A stretch of DNA of 64,000 bases from Kitagawia praeruptora (Eukaryota; Streptophyta; Magnoliopsida; Apiales; Apiaceae). Location: contig CM075349.1 of assembly GCA_037693485.1 (NCBI GenBank), positions 74,007,001 through 74,071,000 on the forward strand, written 5' to 3'. This document shows, piece by piece, positions 44,484 through 55,560 of this stretch (position 1 is the first letter of the stretch; each line of letters opens with the position of its first letter). A model generated the notes under the pieces. It was not told the DNA's origin, made no database searches, and saw only the letters and a program-made list of their open reading frames with translations. The position numbers and the translations under genes were made by a program.

Positions 44484-45150
44484 ATGGCCCCCGCCAGGGG
44501 CAATATGCAACTGAATTCAACTACATTCAACCATATTCAACTGAATGCAACCACATTCAACTTTTTAAGATTTTGATGGATTTGGGTTGCAAGGCCCCGC
44601 CAGGGGCAATATTCAACCAAATGCAACCACATTCAACTTTTTTTAAAGGTGGGTGATTTTGGTGGATTTGGGTTGCAAGGCCCCGCCAGGGGCAATATTC
44701 AACCAAATGCAACCACATTCAACTTTTTAAGATTTTGGTGGATTTGGGTTGCAAGGCCCCGCCAGGGGCAATATTCAACCAAATGCAACCACATTCAACT
44801 TTTTTAAAGGTGGGTGATTTTGGTGGATTTGGGTTGCAAGGCCCCGCCAGGGGCAATAACCAAATGCAACCACATTCAACTTTTTTAAAGGTGGGTGATT
44901 TTGGTGGATTTGGTTTGCAAGGCCCCGCCAGGGGCAATATTCAACCAAATGCAACCACATTCAACTTTTTTTAAAGGTGGGTGATTTTGGTGGATTTGGG
45001 TTGCAAGGCCCCGCCAGGGGCAATATTCAACCAAATGCAACCACATTCAACTTTTTTTAAAGGTGGGTGATTTTGGTGGATTTGGGTTGCAGGCCCCGCC
45101 AGGAGCAATATTCAACTAAATGCAACCACATTAAAATTTAGTTGAATATG
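44484..45150. repeat. Minisatellite, about 7 units of 76-86 bp
   Basis: Units carry GGCCCCGCCAGGGGCAATAT, then TCAACCAAATGCAACCACAT and GGTGGATTTGGGTTGCAA. The GGCCCCGCC motif recurs near 44593, 44679, 44755, 44840, 44921, 45007 and 45093. Because one unit is often close to a multiple of three, repeat-like open frames appear on both strands; they have no start context or family resemblance. Confidence 0.93.
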
Positions 45151-45254
45151 CCCCTGCGGGGCCTTGGAACCCAAAAGCAGTCCACCTTAATTTTGGTGGT
45201 TTTGGGTTGCAAGGCCCAGCAGGAGCATATTCAACTGAATTCAGTTACTGATTT

Positions 45255-45690
45255 CAAGTTCCATTTGTCAGTTGTCATTTTCGACCTCTTTTTTGAAATC
45301 TAATATATATATATATATATATATATATTAGAGTTCAAAAAAGAGGTCGAAAATGACAATTGAACAATGGAACTTGAAATCAGAAATTTAGTTGCATTTA
45401 GTTGAATGCGGTTGCATTAAGTTGAATATGCCCCTGCGGGGCCATGCAACCCAAAATCATCCCACATTAAAAAAAAAATGGTTTTGAAGTCTGTTGCAGT
45501 TGATGTGGTTGAATGTGGTTGAATGTGGTTGCATTCAGTTGCTGATTTCAAGTTCCTTTTTTCAATTGTCATTTTCGACCTCTTTTTTGAACTCTAATAT
45601 ATATATATATATATATATTAGAGTTCAAAAAAGAAGTCGAAAATGACAATTGAACAATGGAACTTGAAATCAGAAATTTAGTTGCATTTG
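45255..45690. repeat. Two successive long palindromes centred on (TA)n
   Basis: Each copy has a left arm TTGTCATTTTCGACCTCTTT and a right arm AAAGAGGTCGAAAATGACAA (AAGAAGTCG in the second), separated by TTTGAA-TCTAA, (TA)n and TTAGAGTTCAAA. Centres lie near 45315 and 45605. The arms are about 40-45 bases and almost perfect, so each could fold into a stable hairpin. They share flanks (GGAACTTGAAATCAGAAATT), so the block is itself a tandem duplication. Confidence 0.9.
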
Positions 45691-45903
45691 GTTGAATGTG
45701 GTTGCATTAAGTTGAATATTTCCCCTGCGGGGCCATCCAACCCAAAATAGCACCCATCTTAAATTAAAAAAAAAAAAAAAAAAAGGACACAAGTCGGCTG
45801 CCTTTCCTGGACAGGAGGAGAGAGAAAGTGAGGGAGGAGGGGGGGACTTAGTATTTTTGCAATTTTGAAACTTAGGTTGGTAATATTGCAAATAGCTATT
45901 CTT

Positions 45904-47142
45904 AAAGATAATAAATTTGCAAAAATTTACTTTTTCCTATTTATTTATGAAAAAAGCCCAAAATTTAGGTTATAGATGTGTGAGGTAAACAGGCTAATAA
46001 GTTATATCGCAATATCTCGTTAAATTGCAAATCAATTTCTTTATTTGGACAATAAATTTTTGTTTTAAAGATTTTCAAATAACACATATCAATTTTTAAT
46101 TTATGGAAATATATTAATATATAAAAGATCCAATGCTTTATGAATAATGCTACCTAATATAATTTGACATAAATATATTTTGGAAAAAATCTTGGAATTC
46201 CTAATTCTAATTCCCCTTTAGTTTTTTCCCACAGGGTTTGCTCTTTAGGGTTTTTAACGAGATCTTTCTATTGTGGGATTCTTTCTTAAGGTTTTATTGT
46301 CTAAACGTCCGGAGGTAATATGCATGCTTTTCGGTTAGATGGTGAATTTTCTTGAATGAATAAATCTCCTTGTACGATTATTGTATTTCGATACAATTCA
46401 TGTGTTACGATCACCTCATATTGATAAAAAGTCCAGAGAACAATTTGAAATGGAAATAAAGAAATAATTCATGAATGAGAAATTCACTGTGGTCATTTGG
46501 TCATTTTACAAAAAAAAAAAAAAAAATATTACGGCATAAATCTTCAAACGACTCGAAATAGTCAAAGTAGAAGCCACAAACGATTTTGTCCATAAAAAAA
46601 AGTGTGTATGGTGGAAAAGGGCCCCGATCCTACCCGTAATTATCGGACCACATTGCTGCGCCCCGCTTTCCTTATAGTAGTACTTGTTAGCCTCACGCGC
46701 TGCGCCCCGTCGCTTGTTCCTTAACTACGTTTGGCTCAACTTTCCGAATTCCGTCCCTCTATTGGTTTATAAGTTTATTTGAACATAAAAACTAGTACTC
46801 ATATTTTTTCTTTATACTGTAGATATAAATCTAATTCACTTAATTTTTAAAAAATACTACACTTTTGGGAATTTTTTTTAAAAATATTTTGGATTATAAC
46901 CTTTTACAATGGTAAACGAGTAGCCGAGTATCGAACCCAGAATCTATGGATCGACTAGAGGTAAGCTCAACCAACTGAGCTACCTCTAGAGTGTATGTAG
47001 TAGAAAAGATTTATATTTTGATTAAAAAAAATTATCAAAAATATTCATGTTTTAAACATTTTTTAAGAATACATTAATACAATAAAAATTGAGCGTAGTA
47101 GATTGCAATCATTTACATATATGATTGCAATGGTTGTATTTT
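45904..47142. other. Intergenic with a tRNA-like/SINE-like trace
   Basis: No protein gene. At 46915-46990 the minus strand contains AGGTAGCTCAGTTGGTTGAG (box A-like) and, 42 bases later, TGGGTTCGATACTCG (box B-like), followed by an A-rich tail. This is the layout of a tRNA-derived SINE; it does not fold as an intact tRNA over the anticodon region, and no target duplication is clear. Confidence 0.5.
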
Positions 47143-47777
47143 GAGCATCTCCAACGACAATATGTATAATTGTTAGCTATAACAAGTGTTAGTTAAAATT
47201 TGCTGAAGTTGTAACACATTGTACTCCAATGGTGTTAGCAATAATGGTTAGCTATAATTCAAAAATAATATTTTATTACTCCCTCCGTCCCTAATTAGTT
47301 GTCCAGTTTCTATTTTTGTTGGTCAAATTGACTCAAATTTGACTGAAATTTATATATATTATATAATGAAAAATATTTAAAAAAATACACCATTGTAAAC
47401 TACTTCTAATCTATTTTAATATGTGATTTTCAGTTTTTTAAAATAATAAACGGATTAATTTTAATTTTCAATCAAAAGTTAGTCAATTTGACCACTGAAA
47501 AGTCAAACTGGACAACTAATTAGGGATGGAGGGAGTATTATTTTGGTTCACATTTATCACTACTTCATCATGGATATAATTTAAATAAGGTGAAAAAGTG
47601 ATGTGGATATTTTAGATAATGGCTACAGACTCAACAGATATAGAAGATGAAATAAAGGATATCTATAATTTTTGCTAACAGGTCTTGTGGTTGAAGAAGT
47701 ATATTTTTTAGCTAATATGTATATCGTAGTGCCACCTACACTTTTTACCTAACAGGTGGTGATAGTTGGAGATGCTC
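47143..47777. mobile_element. MITE with GAGCATCTCCAAC ends, split by a Stowaway element
   Basis: Ends GAGCATCTCCAACGAC and GTTGGAGATGCTC are inverted repeats of the same family as 40808-44004. A Stowaway element interrupts it at 47279-47535. The flanking trinucleotides are TTT and TTA, so the TWA duplication is only partly preserved. Confidence 0.78.
47279..47535. mobile_element. Stowaway MITE nested in a MITE
   Basis: Ends CTCCCTCCGTCCCTAATTAG and CTAATTAGGGATGGAGGGAG, TA on both sides (47277-47278 and 47536-47537), AT-rich 257-base body. Confidence 0.92.
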
Positions 47778-48422
47778 TTAGGCTTTTAAATGAGGTCGTA
47801 CCATATTTTCAAAAAAAATTATTTCTATATTTTAGATGTTTTTAACAAAAATCCTTCAATTAATTGTTAAATAGATAAATTAACCGAGCGTAATAAAATA
47901 ACACAAATGGTAAGAGTTTATCATTTATCGGTCCGGTTCGATTAAGCCTATTTGTTAAAAAAAAAAAAAAATAGATCAACCTGACGGGCTGACACATTGA
48001 GACGAATGATTGATTATTGTTAGGGGATAGTTGACTCGTACTATAGTCATGTCTCCATTCATATTTTTTTCCCCACAAACAAAACAATCGCGAAGATCTT
48101 ACAATCAATTTGATGAGTTTACAAGTTTTCCCCAAAAATGGAGTAGAATCCAAGCAACAAAGTTGGGACTTGGGAGACAAAATGAGAGCAACAATCTCAT
48201 GTCTTTCCCTCCTTCACGAGTTCATACCCCACTCATTCATGACAAAATAAGCTTGAAATATTTCCTCCAGTCCATAATGTAAGATAACTAAATATTTTTA
48301 GATCTTAAATTACTTAATATTTTTTGACGATTTTTTTCTGAATAAAAGTAGGTTAATTTTTGGAAAAAGCTCATAAAAAATATTAAATAAAACTCATTTT
48401 ATTTAAGATATTGCGATGTATG
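47778..48422. other. Intergenic, no gene seen
   Basis: AT-rich DNA; two overlapping antisense frames near 47860-48282 resemble no family. Confidence 0.45.
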
Positions 48423-48547
48423 TGTTAGGATTTGTCCCACATCTTTTGTGGGAGGGGCAATTTGCTTGTATATAGAGCAACCAGTTAGCTCCATTAGTAC
48501 GAGGCGTTTTGGGAGTTACCCTAAAACAAATCCGTGCGAGTTTGACA

Positions 48548-50487
48548 TGTTGGAATATATACGTATTATTGTATTAAGGGTATTTTCGGTAATTTATCTT
48601 ATATAGGTTTACTATATAAGTATTGAGATATGTATTATAAACTTTGGCTTGATTATAATAATAATTGGTTTTTCTCTTTATTCTAACATGGTATCAAGAG
48701 CTAGGTTTCGAGGGAGATGATAATCAAATTCATCGCTTGTTGAGGAACAATCATGGGTGTTTAACCGAATCGTTATAGAGGTAGATTTACGCTACAAAAA
48801 CAAATTTATTTTAAAAATTCGTAGGAATTTTTCTGCCCATAGATATTCTAGTTGTAGTTATTTAGTTTATTTGCTTTAGATTGGTATTGGCTTTGGATTT
48901 GGATTCAGAATTGGAATTAGATTTTGGATTTGGATTTGAATTTGGATTTGGATTTGTTTTCGGATTCTATTTTGGATTTGAGAATTGTCTCTTTTTTACT
49001 TTGGATTTGGCTTCGGGTTTAGTTTCATACCTGTATTCGATTTTGTTTTCAATAATTTTTTTTGACATGTATGTCTTATCGTCAAAAGGATTTTTATCAA
49101 CGGGTACTTCAAGTATGTTTTCTTCTTTATGGATTCTGGATTCGGGTGCATCTCATCATATGTCTCCGCGTTGGTCATCTTTCGTTTCATTTTCTGATCA
49201 TACACCTTTATCCATCATGATTGCTGACTATGCCATTGAAAGGTGTTGGCTCTGTTGTTACTCTAACGGTGTCTCTCTTTGATGTTTATTTTATTTCGGA
49301 TCTTAAGCTAAATCTTGTTTTGGTTAGTCAATTATGTGAGTCTGGTTACTTTGTTTCTTTTTCTCCTACAACTTATTGTGTTACGGATCCAAGATCTCAA
49401 AAGGTTATCGGGAAAGGTCGTACACAAGGAGGACTATATGTTTTGGATGAACTTAATATATTTGCAGTTGGAACTCCTAGTGTTGATTTGCCCTCTTTTT
49501 GTTTGAGTGATTCATCTTCTGATTTTTACTTATGGCATGCACGTTTAGGTCATGTTTCTCAGCCTCGCTTAAAGTTTTTGGTCTCAACTGGAGCCTTGGG
49601 ACAGTTGAAATCTCATGATATTTCTGATTGTAGCGGTTATAAATTAGCAAAATTTTCTACTTTACCTTTTCATAAGAGTGTTACATATTCTCTTGCTCCA
49701 TTTGATATTGTGCATTCTGATGTGTGGGGACATGCTCCTATGCCTACAAAAGGAGGATCTAGATATTATGTTTCGTTTATTGATAATTTCACTGGTTATA
49801 CGTGGATTTATCTTATGAAGCGCAGATCTGATTTTTTCTGGATATGTATAAAGATTTAGAGCTCATATAAAAACTCAACACAATGCTGTCATTAAATGTT
49901 TTCGTTGTGATTTGGGAGGTGAATACACTTCTAATGCTTTTTGTCGATTGATTGCTTCGGATAGGACCATACGTCAAAGTTCATGTACCGACACTCCTCA
50001 ACAAAACGGTGTTGCTGAAAGAAAACATCGTCATCTTGTTGAAACAACTCGCTCATTTTTGTTGTCAGCTAATGTTCCTAGTGTATCTTGGGGTGAAGCA
50101 CTTCTTACGGTTGTTTATATGTTTAACAGAATTACAACTGCTCAAAATTCAGGTATGTCTCCTTTTGAGAAATTATATGAAGAAGTGCCTGATTATGCTT
50201 CACTGCGTGTCTTTGGTTGTACCTGTTTTGTTCTCAAGCCACAAGTTGAGCGTACTAAATTGTCTGCTAAATCTGCTTTATGTGTCTTTTTGGGCTACGG
50301 TGTAACTCAGAAAGGATATCGTTGTTTTGACCCGGTTAGTCGGAAATTGTATCTTTCTCGACATGTTTACTTTCTGAAGCATATTCCATTTTTCTCTGTT
50401 CCTATCACTTCACATCATATGACGAAGGCGGATCATATTCGTATTGATCCTTTTGGCATGGACATTAAAGAAGTTTCAACCATAAAT
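48548..50487 (+). mobile_element. Defective Ty1/copia retrotransposon
   Basis: The 5' LTR runs 48548-48688 (TGTTGGAATATA to TTCTAACA) and is followed by TGGTATCAAGAGC, a primer-binding site for initiator tRNA-Met. The coding part starts at the protease and stops after integrase. gag, reverse transcriptase, RNase H, polypurine tract and 3' LTR are all missing, so deletions have removed both the gag region and everything after about 50480. It inserted into the TRIM-like LTR. Confidence 0.8.
49120..50460 (+). pseudogene. Copia protease-integrase remnant
   Basis: The frame at 48881-49282 contains WILDSGASHHMS, the copia aspartic protease active site (DSG). A frameshift near 49240 leads to 49221-49859: LNLVLVSQLCESGY, then the GAG-pre-integrase region LWHARLGHVSQPRL with a decayed Cys pair, and the integrase core with the first two acidic residues (FDIVHSDVWG, SFIDNFTGYTW). 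A gap and frameshift near 49860 lead to 49912-50526: GGEYTSNAF, TPQQNGVAERKHRHLVETTR (third acidic residue), LRVFGCTCFV and KGYRCFDP. The low-complexity Phe/Gly stretch before the protease replaces gag. Not functional. Confidence 0.88.
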
Positions 50488-50796
50488 CAACCCAAAGCGG
50501 GCAATATCATATTAAAGTGGAGTTAATGATGCTTAACAGCCCAACAAGTGGTATGAGAGCTATGGTTATAACGGTCCGTAACAATATCAATGGGCTCCAG
50601 AATGGATCCAGGAAGAGACGGAAGGGCTATCCCAGAATGGGCATAAGGAGTAGCAGGTGGGCCTTCCAGGTATGGGCCTATGGGGAGCCAGATAGCTAGG
50701 TGGATTTTCAGTTGGGTCAAGGGAGAGCCAGATCACACAAAAAGGAGGCAGATTTGGCAGGTATCGAGCTCAATGTGTGAAGGGGGGGATTGTTCT

Positions 50797-51231
50797 TATA
50801 CCATTAATAATTGATTATCCTTGTAAATGAGGTCAACGACTATGATAGATAAAAATGTTAAAATTCTAACCGTAAAGTCTGTAAAAGGTTACACTTAACT
50901 ATGAGGCTTTTTGTTATACAAAATTAATTCAAGTCTCGTAAATATTACTACATTTTATTTGAAAAATATTCGACTCGGTATTTGTTATACAAAACTAATT
51001 GAAGTCTCATATATATTATTTTATTAAAAAATTATTCGATATGGAAAAATATGTGATGAACAACATTTTTCAAGATCATAGAAATTTCATAAAATCAAGT
51101 AAAAGAAAATAAGTCTTGAATTTGAAAATAAAGTACCCCGGACCCTATAAAACTTCCCACCTAAAATATTTCATTCATGATGTGTGCATATGGTTCTATA
51201 ATGGGGATCCCTACTATTAAATCATCATTCA
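50797..51231. other. Intergenic, no gene seen
   Basis: AT-rich DNA between the TRIM-like remnant and the SINE; no coding segment or transposon end. Confidence 0.45.
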
Positions 51232-51247
51232 TGCTAACATGTAATTT

Positions 51248-51353
51248 ATTTTTAATCTTTTTTTTTATAGCTAACACACACATTAGGTATCGAACTCTCA
51301 GGAATCAAATTTTTGAACTCTCTTAGAAAAAACAAGACCCCGACCACTGCACC
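51248..51353 (-). mobile_element. SINE with 16-bp target duplication
   Basis: On the minus strand it begins AGGTGCAGTGGTCGGGGTC (box A region), has AGTTCGATACC (a perfect pol III box B) and ends in an A-rich tail. The exact direct repeat TGCTAACATGTAATTT lies on both sides (51232-51247 and 51354-51369), the hallmark of LINE-mediated insertion. At 106 bases it is short for a plant SINE, probably 5' truncated or deleted. Confidence 0.85.
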
Positions 51354-51369
51354 TGCTAACATGTAATTT

Positions 51370-51946
51370 TTCCATTCATTTTTATACTACTATTATCCTC
51401 ATTTTTATACTACTATTATCTTGGATGTATCTTCATTTCAATATATTCCAAAAATAATAAAATTTTAATAATAAAAAATACTAGTACATCCACTAACTTT
51501 CCTACATTATCTAAAATTTATAATATAAAACATTATTACACCCAATATTTTACTCCACAATTTCAAATTTATTATTAAATATTGATAAGTCAAATCACTT
51601 TATTCATTTTTCATCTAATTTTATTAATTTAACATATCTTTCTTTAATCTCTGTACCCAAATCTAATATATATAATTCATCGGGACATGAGTATATATAG
51701 TTCAAGATTAAATTCAATATATGCCCCTCGGAACCCATAAACATAAATGAAATTGAAAGCAAAATCTATTCCCGGATCCTATATATATTTATGGTTAGCT
51801 TTTATCAAATATAATTTGATAAAAGGTAGTATTGATTTATGCACATGTCCAATTTATTCTTGCATATCCTAACCTTCTTTTTTATCAAAATTACCTCAAT
51901 TTAAACTTTTCTCATTTACTTACTTAGAGGATTAATTACCCTAATC
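51370..51946. other. Intergenic, no gene seen
   Basis: AT-rich DNA left of the LTR retrotransposon. Nothing recognisable. Confidence 0.45.
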
Positions 51947-51951
51947 CTACC

Positions 51952-52327
51952 TGTTGGAGGCCCATCTATCTAACCCATTTGGACCCAAGGTGAAGCCTGA
52001 TGGCCCGAACGATGCAAGCCCATATAAGGATGAAGGCCCATTTCAGCAACAATAAATTGTAGGCCACTGTAACGCACGATCTCCATCTCCTGGTGGTGGA
52101 CTCCACGATCTCCTCCATGATCTCCTGGACAAGAGAATAAAAAGAACGGGTTTGGGTATCTATGAGGATAATCACAATATCACACAAAAACCTTCTACGT
52201 TCAATATTACCTTATCAAACCAGATTAACTCATTCTCACACCGGAGGTGAATCGGGGGGCACCGCCCTCACATTCTTCTCTTGCAGGTCCGGTCGAAGGA
52301 AGGCTTGGTAGAAATCTGGTTCCAACA
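51952..52327 (+). repeat. 5' LTR of the non-autonomous retrotransposon
   Basis: 376 bases bounded by TGTTGG and CCAACA; almost identical to 56274-56641. The main difference I see is TCCATGATCTCCTGGACAAG here against TCCATGGACAAG in the 3' copy, a short deletion. Confidence 0.93.
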
Positions 52328-52480
52328 TTTGGCGCCGTCTGTGGGAACGTAGAAGTGATCTTGTTAGTGTGAATCCGCCTCTGATGCAAGCGGGATCCGT
52401 GTGCCATCACACGAGGGTGAACCTACTGGTGCTCCTTGACACCCAAACAATTATGGTTTCCACTCCACGTTAACAGTCCT

Positions 52481-52677
52481 CAAAAGTGCATTTGATATTG
52501 CCACAACACAGATACAGGTTGAGCAGCCTCTATCTATGCCTTGAGTGCAGGAGAGTGTTATCCGAAAAGCTTGATAAAAAGGTTGAAGATGTAAACCGAG
52601 ACATAAAAGCATACGAGGCGTGCCTACTTCCAAAAGTTACAGGAGGCAAGAATCCGAATCAATTCTCCAAAATCTGA
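52481..52677 (+). other. Unidentified coding-like segment inside the retrotransposon
   Basis: A 63-codon open frame ends VLSEKLDKKVEDVNRDIKAY and EACLLPKVTGGKNPNQFSKI. Lys/Asp-rich and protein-like, but I recognise no family. It may be a second captured piece or a leftover of the ancestral gag region. The nearby 53022-53105 stretch (MGKKKEKLASERSWLKALLG) is equally unassigned. Confidence 0.25.
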
Positions 52678-53962
52678 GTTTGTCCTAAGGATTTCAACAA
52701 AAATGGATGTGGAGTTGGAAGCGACTTTTTCGAATTAAATCGTTGAGAAAAGCTAAGCTTCTGAATTCTTATGTTTTAAGCTTCATCATACATGTATAAT
52801 TTAATTTAGTAATAATTGTCGTGAACAACCTTTAAGGAATTTCCTTTATGTCATGAGGTTTACTCAAATGTTATTAGATAACATATGTGGCATGCCTATC
52901 ATATGAATACATATATATGAATAAATTGAATGTGTATATTTGACACACATCACCGTTTGACAAATTTCATAATATGTTTTGTCATGACCAAATAATGATT
53001 GAAAGTTATTTACATGGGCAAGAAAAAGGAAAAATTAGCAAGTGAAAGAAGCTGGTTGAAAGCTCTTCTTGGTTACAAGAACAAATTGGAGGCCCCACAG
53101 TAAAGATAAAATAATCTTAGAGCTAAAATCATATGTCAATTTACGATGACATGATTTAGCAAAAAAAGATGCAGTAGCAAGGTTCACTCGAAAGTTGGTA
53201 AAGCGGAGCAGCGATTGTCCAGCACTGCAGTAGCAACCATCATCTCTTAAAGCTTACTTTCTCTAAAGGAACCAAATGATGCTGGACTTATCACTTCTTG
53301 GAAAGTAAAAAAAGTTATGATCTATGAGATGGGGAAAACATTGAAGAACATCTGGTGTCATCACATGACCGAGTAAAAAGGAGCAGAAAAGAATCCTTAG
53401 AGCCAACTTCCCAAATCATAACCGAGTCAACGCAAAATCAAGATAAGTGTTATTTTTCGATACTTGCAGATTACTTGTCATGCATAAAAATATCTAATGT
53501 TCTTATGCAAAAGTGTATGCTACCAGACTCTTGAAAGAATATTTGGTGTCATTCATAAATTTGCATATTTATTAATACTTGTGTGCTAGAATTGTCAAAA
53601 ATAGTAGCCAACACAAGACCTATATATATCTTCCAGTTGCTAGAAGGAGTTTGCAAAATAAGAAGGCATACCAACACGATGAAATTGAAAAATATTGAAT
53701 ACTTTGGAAGTTTAAGGCAACCAAAAATCAAAGAGAAAAAATAAAAATGACAATGAAGCAATCATGACAAAGGGTGACACAAACCTGAAATTCTGGAAAC
53801 TACAAAATGCCTGAGTTTGAAGAATAAACTGCTTTCATTGAGAAAGTTCTGGGCAGCGAATTATATATCAGTAAAAAGAGCTTGGAGTCTAGTTTTTTAT
53901 GCAACAAACGGTTCGCAAAAAGGACGTCTATGCAGAAAGTTATGGCTATTTTACTGAAGCTT

Positions 53963-54482
53963 ATTGCTGCAGTATTCAGAAAGTCATTAAAACTAACACA
54001 TGAAAGTTGCAGAAAGTTTCCATCTGGAAATGTCACGAACTTGGTGACAACTGATGCTGAATCACTACAGCAAGTTTGTCAGTCACTTCATGCTCTGTGG
54101 CCAGCTCCTTTCCGTATCACCATAGCGCTTGTTCTTCTCTAGCAACAGCTTGGTGTTACTTCACTTCTTGGTCCGCTGCTTCTATTTCTTATGTTTCCCA
54201 TACAGACATATGTCATAAGCAAAATGCAGAGATTTACCAAGGAGGGACTGCTACGTACTGACAAGAGAATCGGCCTCATGAATGAAATTCTGGTTGTTGC
54301 GAACACTGTGAGATGCTATGCATGGGAAAGTAGCTTCCAATCTAAAGTTCAAAATGTTCGTGGCTGTAAATGCAAATGTATCTTTGAAGCGCCTGGAGGA
54401 GTTTCTATTGGCGGAGGAAAGAATTCTTTTGCCAAACCCACCTCTAGAACCAGGACTTCCTGCAATCTCAATCAAGAATGGG
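53963..54482 (+). pseudogene. Captured ABCC-type (MRP) transporter fragment
   Basis: ABCC proteins are vacuolar or plasma-membrane pumps for glutathione conjugates and other organic anions. The first part (53963-54361) encodes the first membrane domain: AAVFRKSLKLTHESCRKFPS, NVTNLVTTDAESLQQVCQSL, HALWPAPFRITIALVLL, a TAG, then QQLGVTSLLGPLLLFLMFPI, RTDKRIGLMNEILVVANTVR and CYAWESSFQSKVQNVR. The second part (54362-54482), in another frame, is AVNANVSLKRLEEFLLAEER and ILLPNPPLEPGLPAISIKNG, the linker just before the first nucleotide-binding domain. Plant ABCC1/ABCC2 have about 75 residues between these parts, which are missing, and there are no introns, so a spliced (exon-skipped) transcript is a likely source. 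The Walker motifs are absent. Confidence 0.9.
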
Positions 54483-55232
54483 GTAAAAGCAGTCGGATTC
54501 TTGGCGCTAGCCTCGATCCGACCGAAGGTACATTTTCTCGAATTTAGTATGTTATTTTGTTGAAGTGCATTTATTTGAATCAAGTGCATTCATTCGGATT
54601 TAGCACATTAACAGAACAAATTATTAAGCAAAGTACCTATCTAGGGGAGTATCCTGAAGAAGATAGGAACTTGCTCTAAAAGATAAGGGGAATGAATATC
54701 CCGAAGCAAAATAAAGCTGTAAGACACCCATATCGTGGGTTCTTTTAAGCATTAAGTATTTAAGGCCCTTATAATTTAATTAGGGGCATTGCACCGATCT
54801 GCCATAATTACTTAAATCATTGCAACCCTAAAATAATGGGGGAGAATACGCTAAGGTACCGAATACCGAAGATGCGTAAATGCCAAAGAAGCATCATTTA
54901 AGAAATTACGCTAAGGCGAAACACTAAATACAAAGCCGAATGAAAGCTGCCCCCTTTATAATTATGTGCCCTTATAATTGTTTAAGTATTTAAGCCACTT
55001 GACAAATAATTAAGGCTGGGAGGAAACATTTTTTCACTGACCGAATGAGACCTTAATTACTCTCAAGTCCCTTAAAAACTGGGGGCAGCTAGGCTATGGC
55101 CGAAGATGCACAAAATAAAGTAATTATACGAAGGTCAGAAAATATGGCCGAAGACGCATAAAATATATGCTAAGGCAAAAATATGTCCGAAGATGCATAA
55201 ATAAGCAAGGCCAAGGCCGAAGACTAACGATT

Positions 55233-55560
55233 AGCTAGGCTACGGCCAAAGATGAAAAATAGCTAGGCTACGGCCGAAGATGAAAAATAGCTAGGCTACG
55301 GCCGAAGATGAACAATAGCTAGGCTACAGTCGAAGACGAACAATAGCTAGGCTACGGCCGAAGATGAACAATAGCCAGGCTATAGCCGAAGACGAACAAT
55401 AGCTAGGCTACGGCCGAAGATGAACAATAGCCAGGATACAGCCGAAGACGAACAATAGCCAGGCTACGGTCGAAGATGAACAATAGCCAGGCTACGGCCG
55501 AAGACGAGTGATAAGCTAGGCTAAGGCCGAAGACGAATGATAAGATAGGCTACGGCCGAA
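55233..55560. repeat. 28-bp tandem array, about 11 units
   Basis: The unit is close to AGCTAGGCTACGGCCGAAGA plus TGAACAAT, repeated with small changes (GACGAACAAT, CTACAGTCG). It lies in the spacer of the retrotransposon, upstream of the 3' LTR. Scattered relatives (GCCGAAGATGCATAAA) occupy 54840-56000. Non-coding. Confidence 0.88.

Larger units (their letters stand above)
44233..45903. mobile_element. Fold-back-like element with tandem array and palindromes
   Basis: The outer parts are imperfect inverted arms: the left (44233-44530) has GGTATTTGACAAAAATACC, a CCTCC-rich tract, poly-T and TTGGGTTTCATGGCCCC; the right (45690-45895) mirrors these with GGGGCCATCCAACCCAAAA, poly-A, a GGAGG-rich tract and AGTATTTTTGCAA. 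Between them lie an array of 76-86-base repeats and two AT-centred palindromes. No transposase frame; the exact ends and target duplication could not be fixed. Confidence 0.6.
48423..50796 (+). mobile_element. TRIM-like short LTR element, interrupted by copia
   Basis: TGTTAGGATTTGTCCCACAT at 48423, with AGCAACCAGTTAGCTCC and ACAAATCCGTGCGAG, looks like the first half of the LTR of a widespread plant TRIM/SMART-type family. The second half (CCCAAAGCGGGCAATATCAT, ending AGCCCAACA) appears only at 50494-50543. It is followed by a primer-binding-site-like GTGGTATGAGAGCT, about 230 non-coding bases and a polypurine tract GTGTGAAGGGGGGGATTGTT (50777-50796). The 3' LTR is cut off after its first bases. 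The copia element at 48548 lies inside the 5' LTR. The family assignment rests on remembered LTR motifs. Confidence 0.55.

Noticed and set aside
44484..45150. CRISPR-like regular repeats
   Set aside because: Units are contiguous with no unique spacers, and the genome is a plant nuclear genome.
44226..45891. Repeat-like open frames (for example units with GDFGGFGLQGPARGN)
   Set aside because: Produced by the tandem array whose unit is near a multiple of three; open on both strands with no family resemblance.
46915..46990. Functional tRNA gene on the minus strand
   Set aside because: Box A and box B are present, but the acceptor stem and anticodon arm do not pair and an A-rich tail follows, so a SINE-type relic is more likely.
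47860..48282. Opposed frames of 83-106 residues
   Set aside because: AT-rich sequence, no family resemblance, and overlapping antisense frames of similar length.
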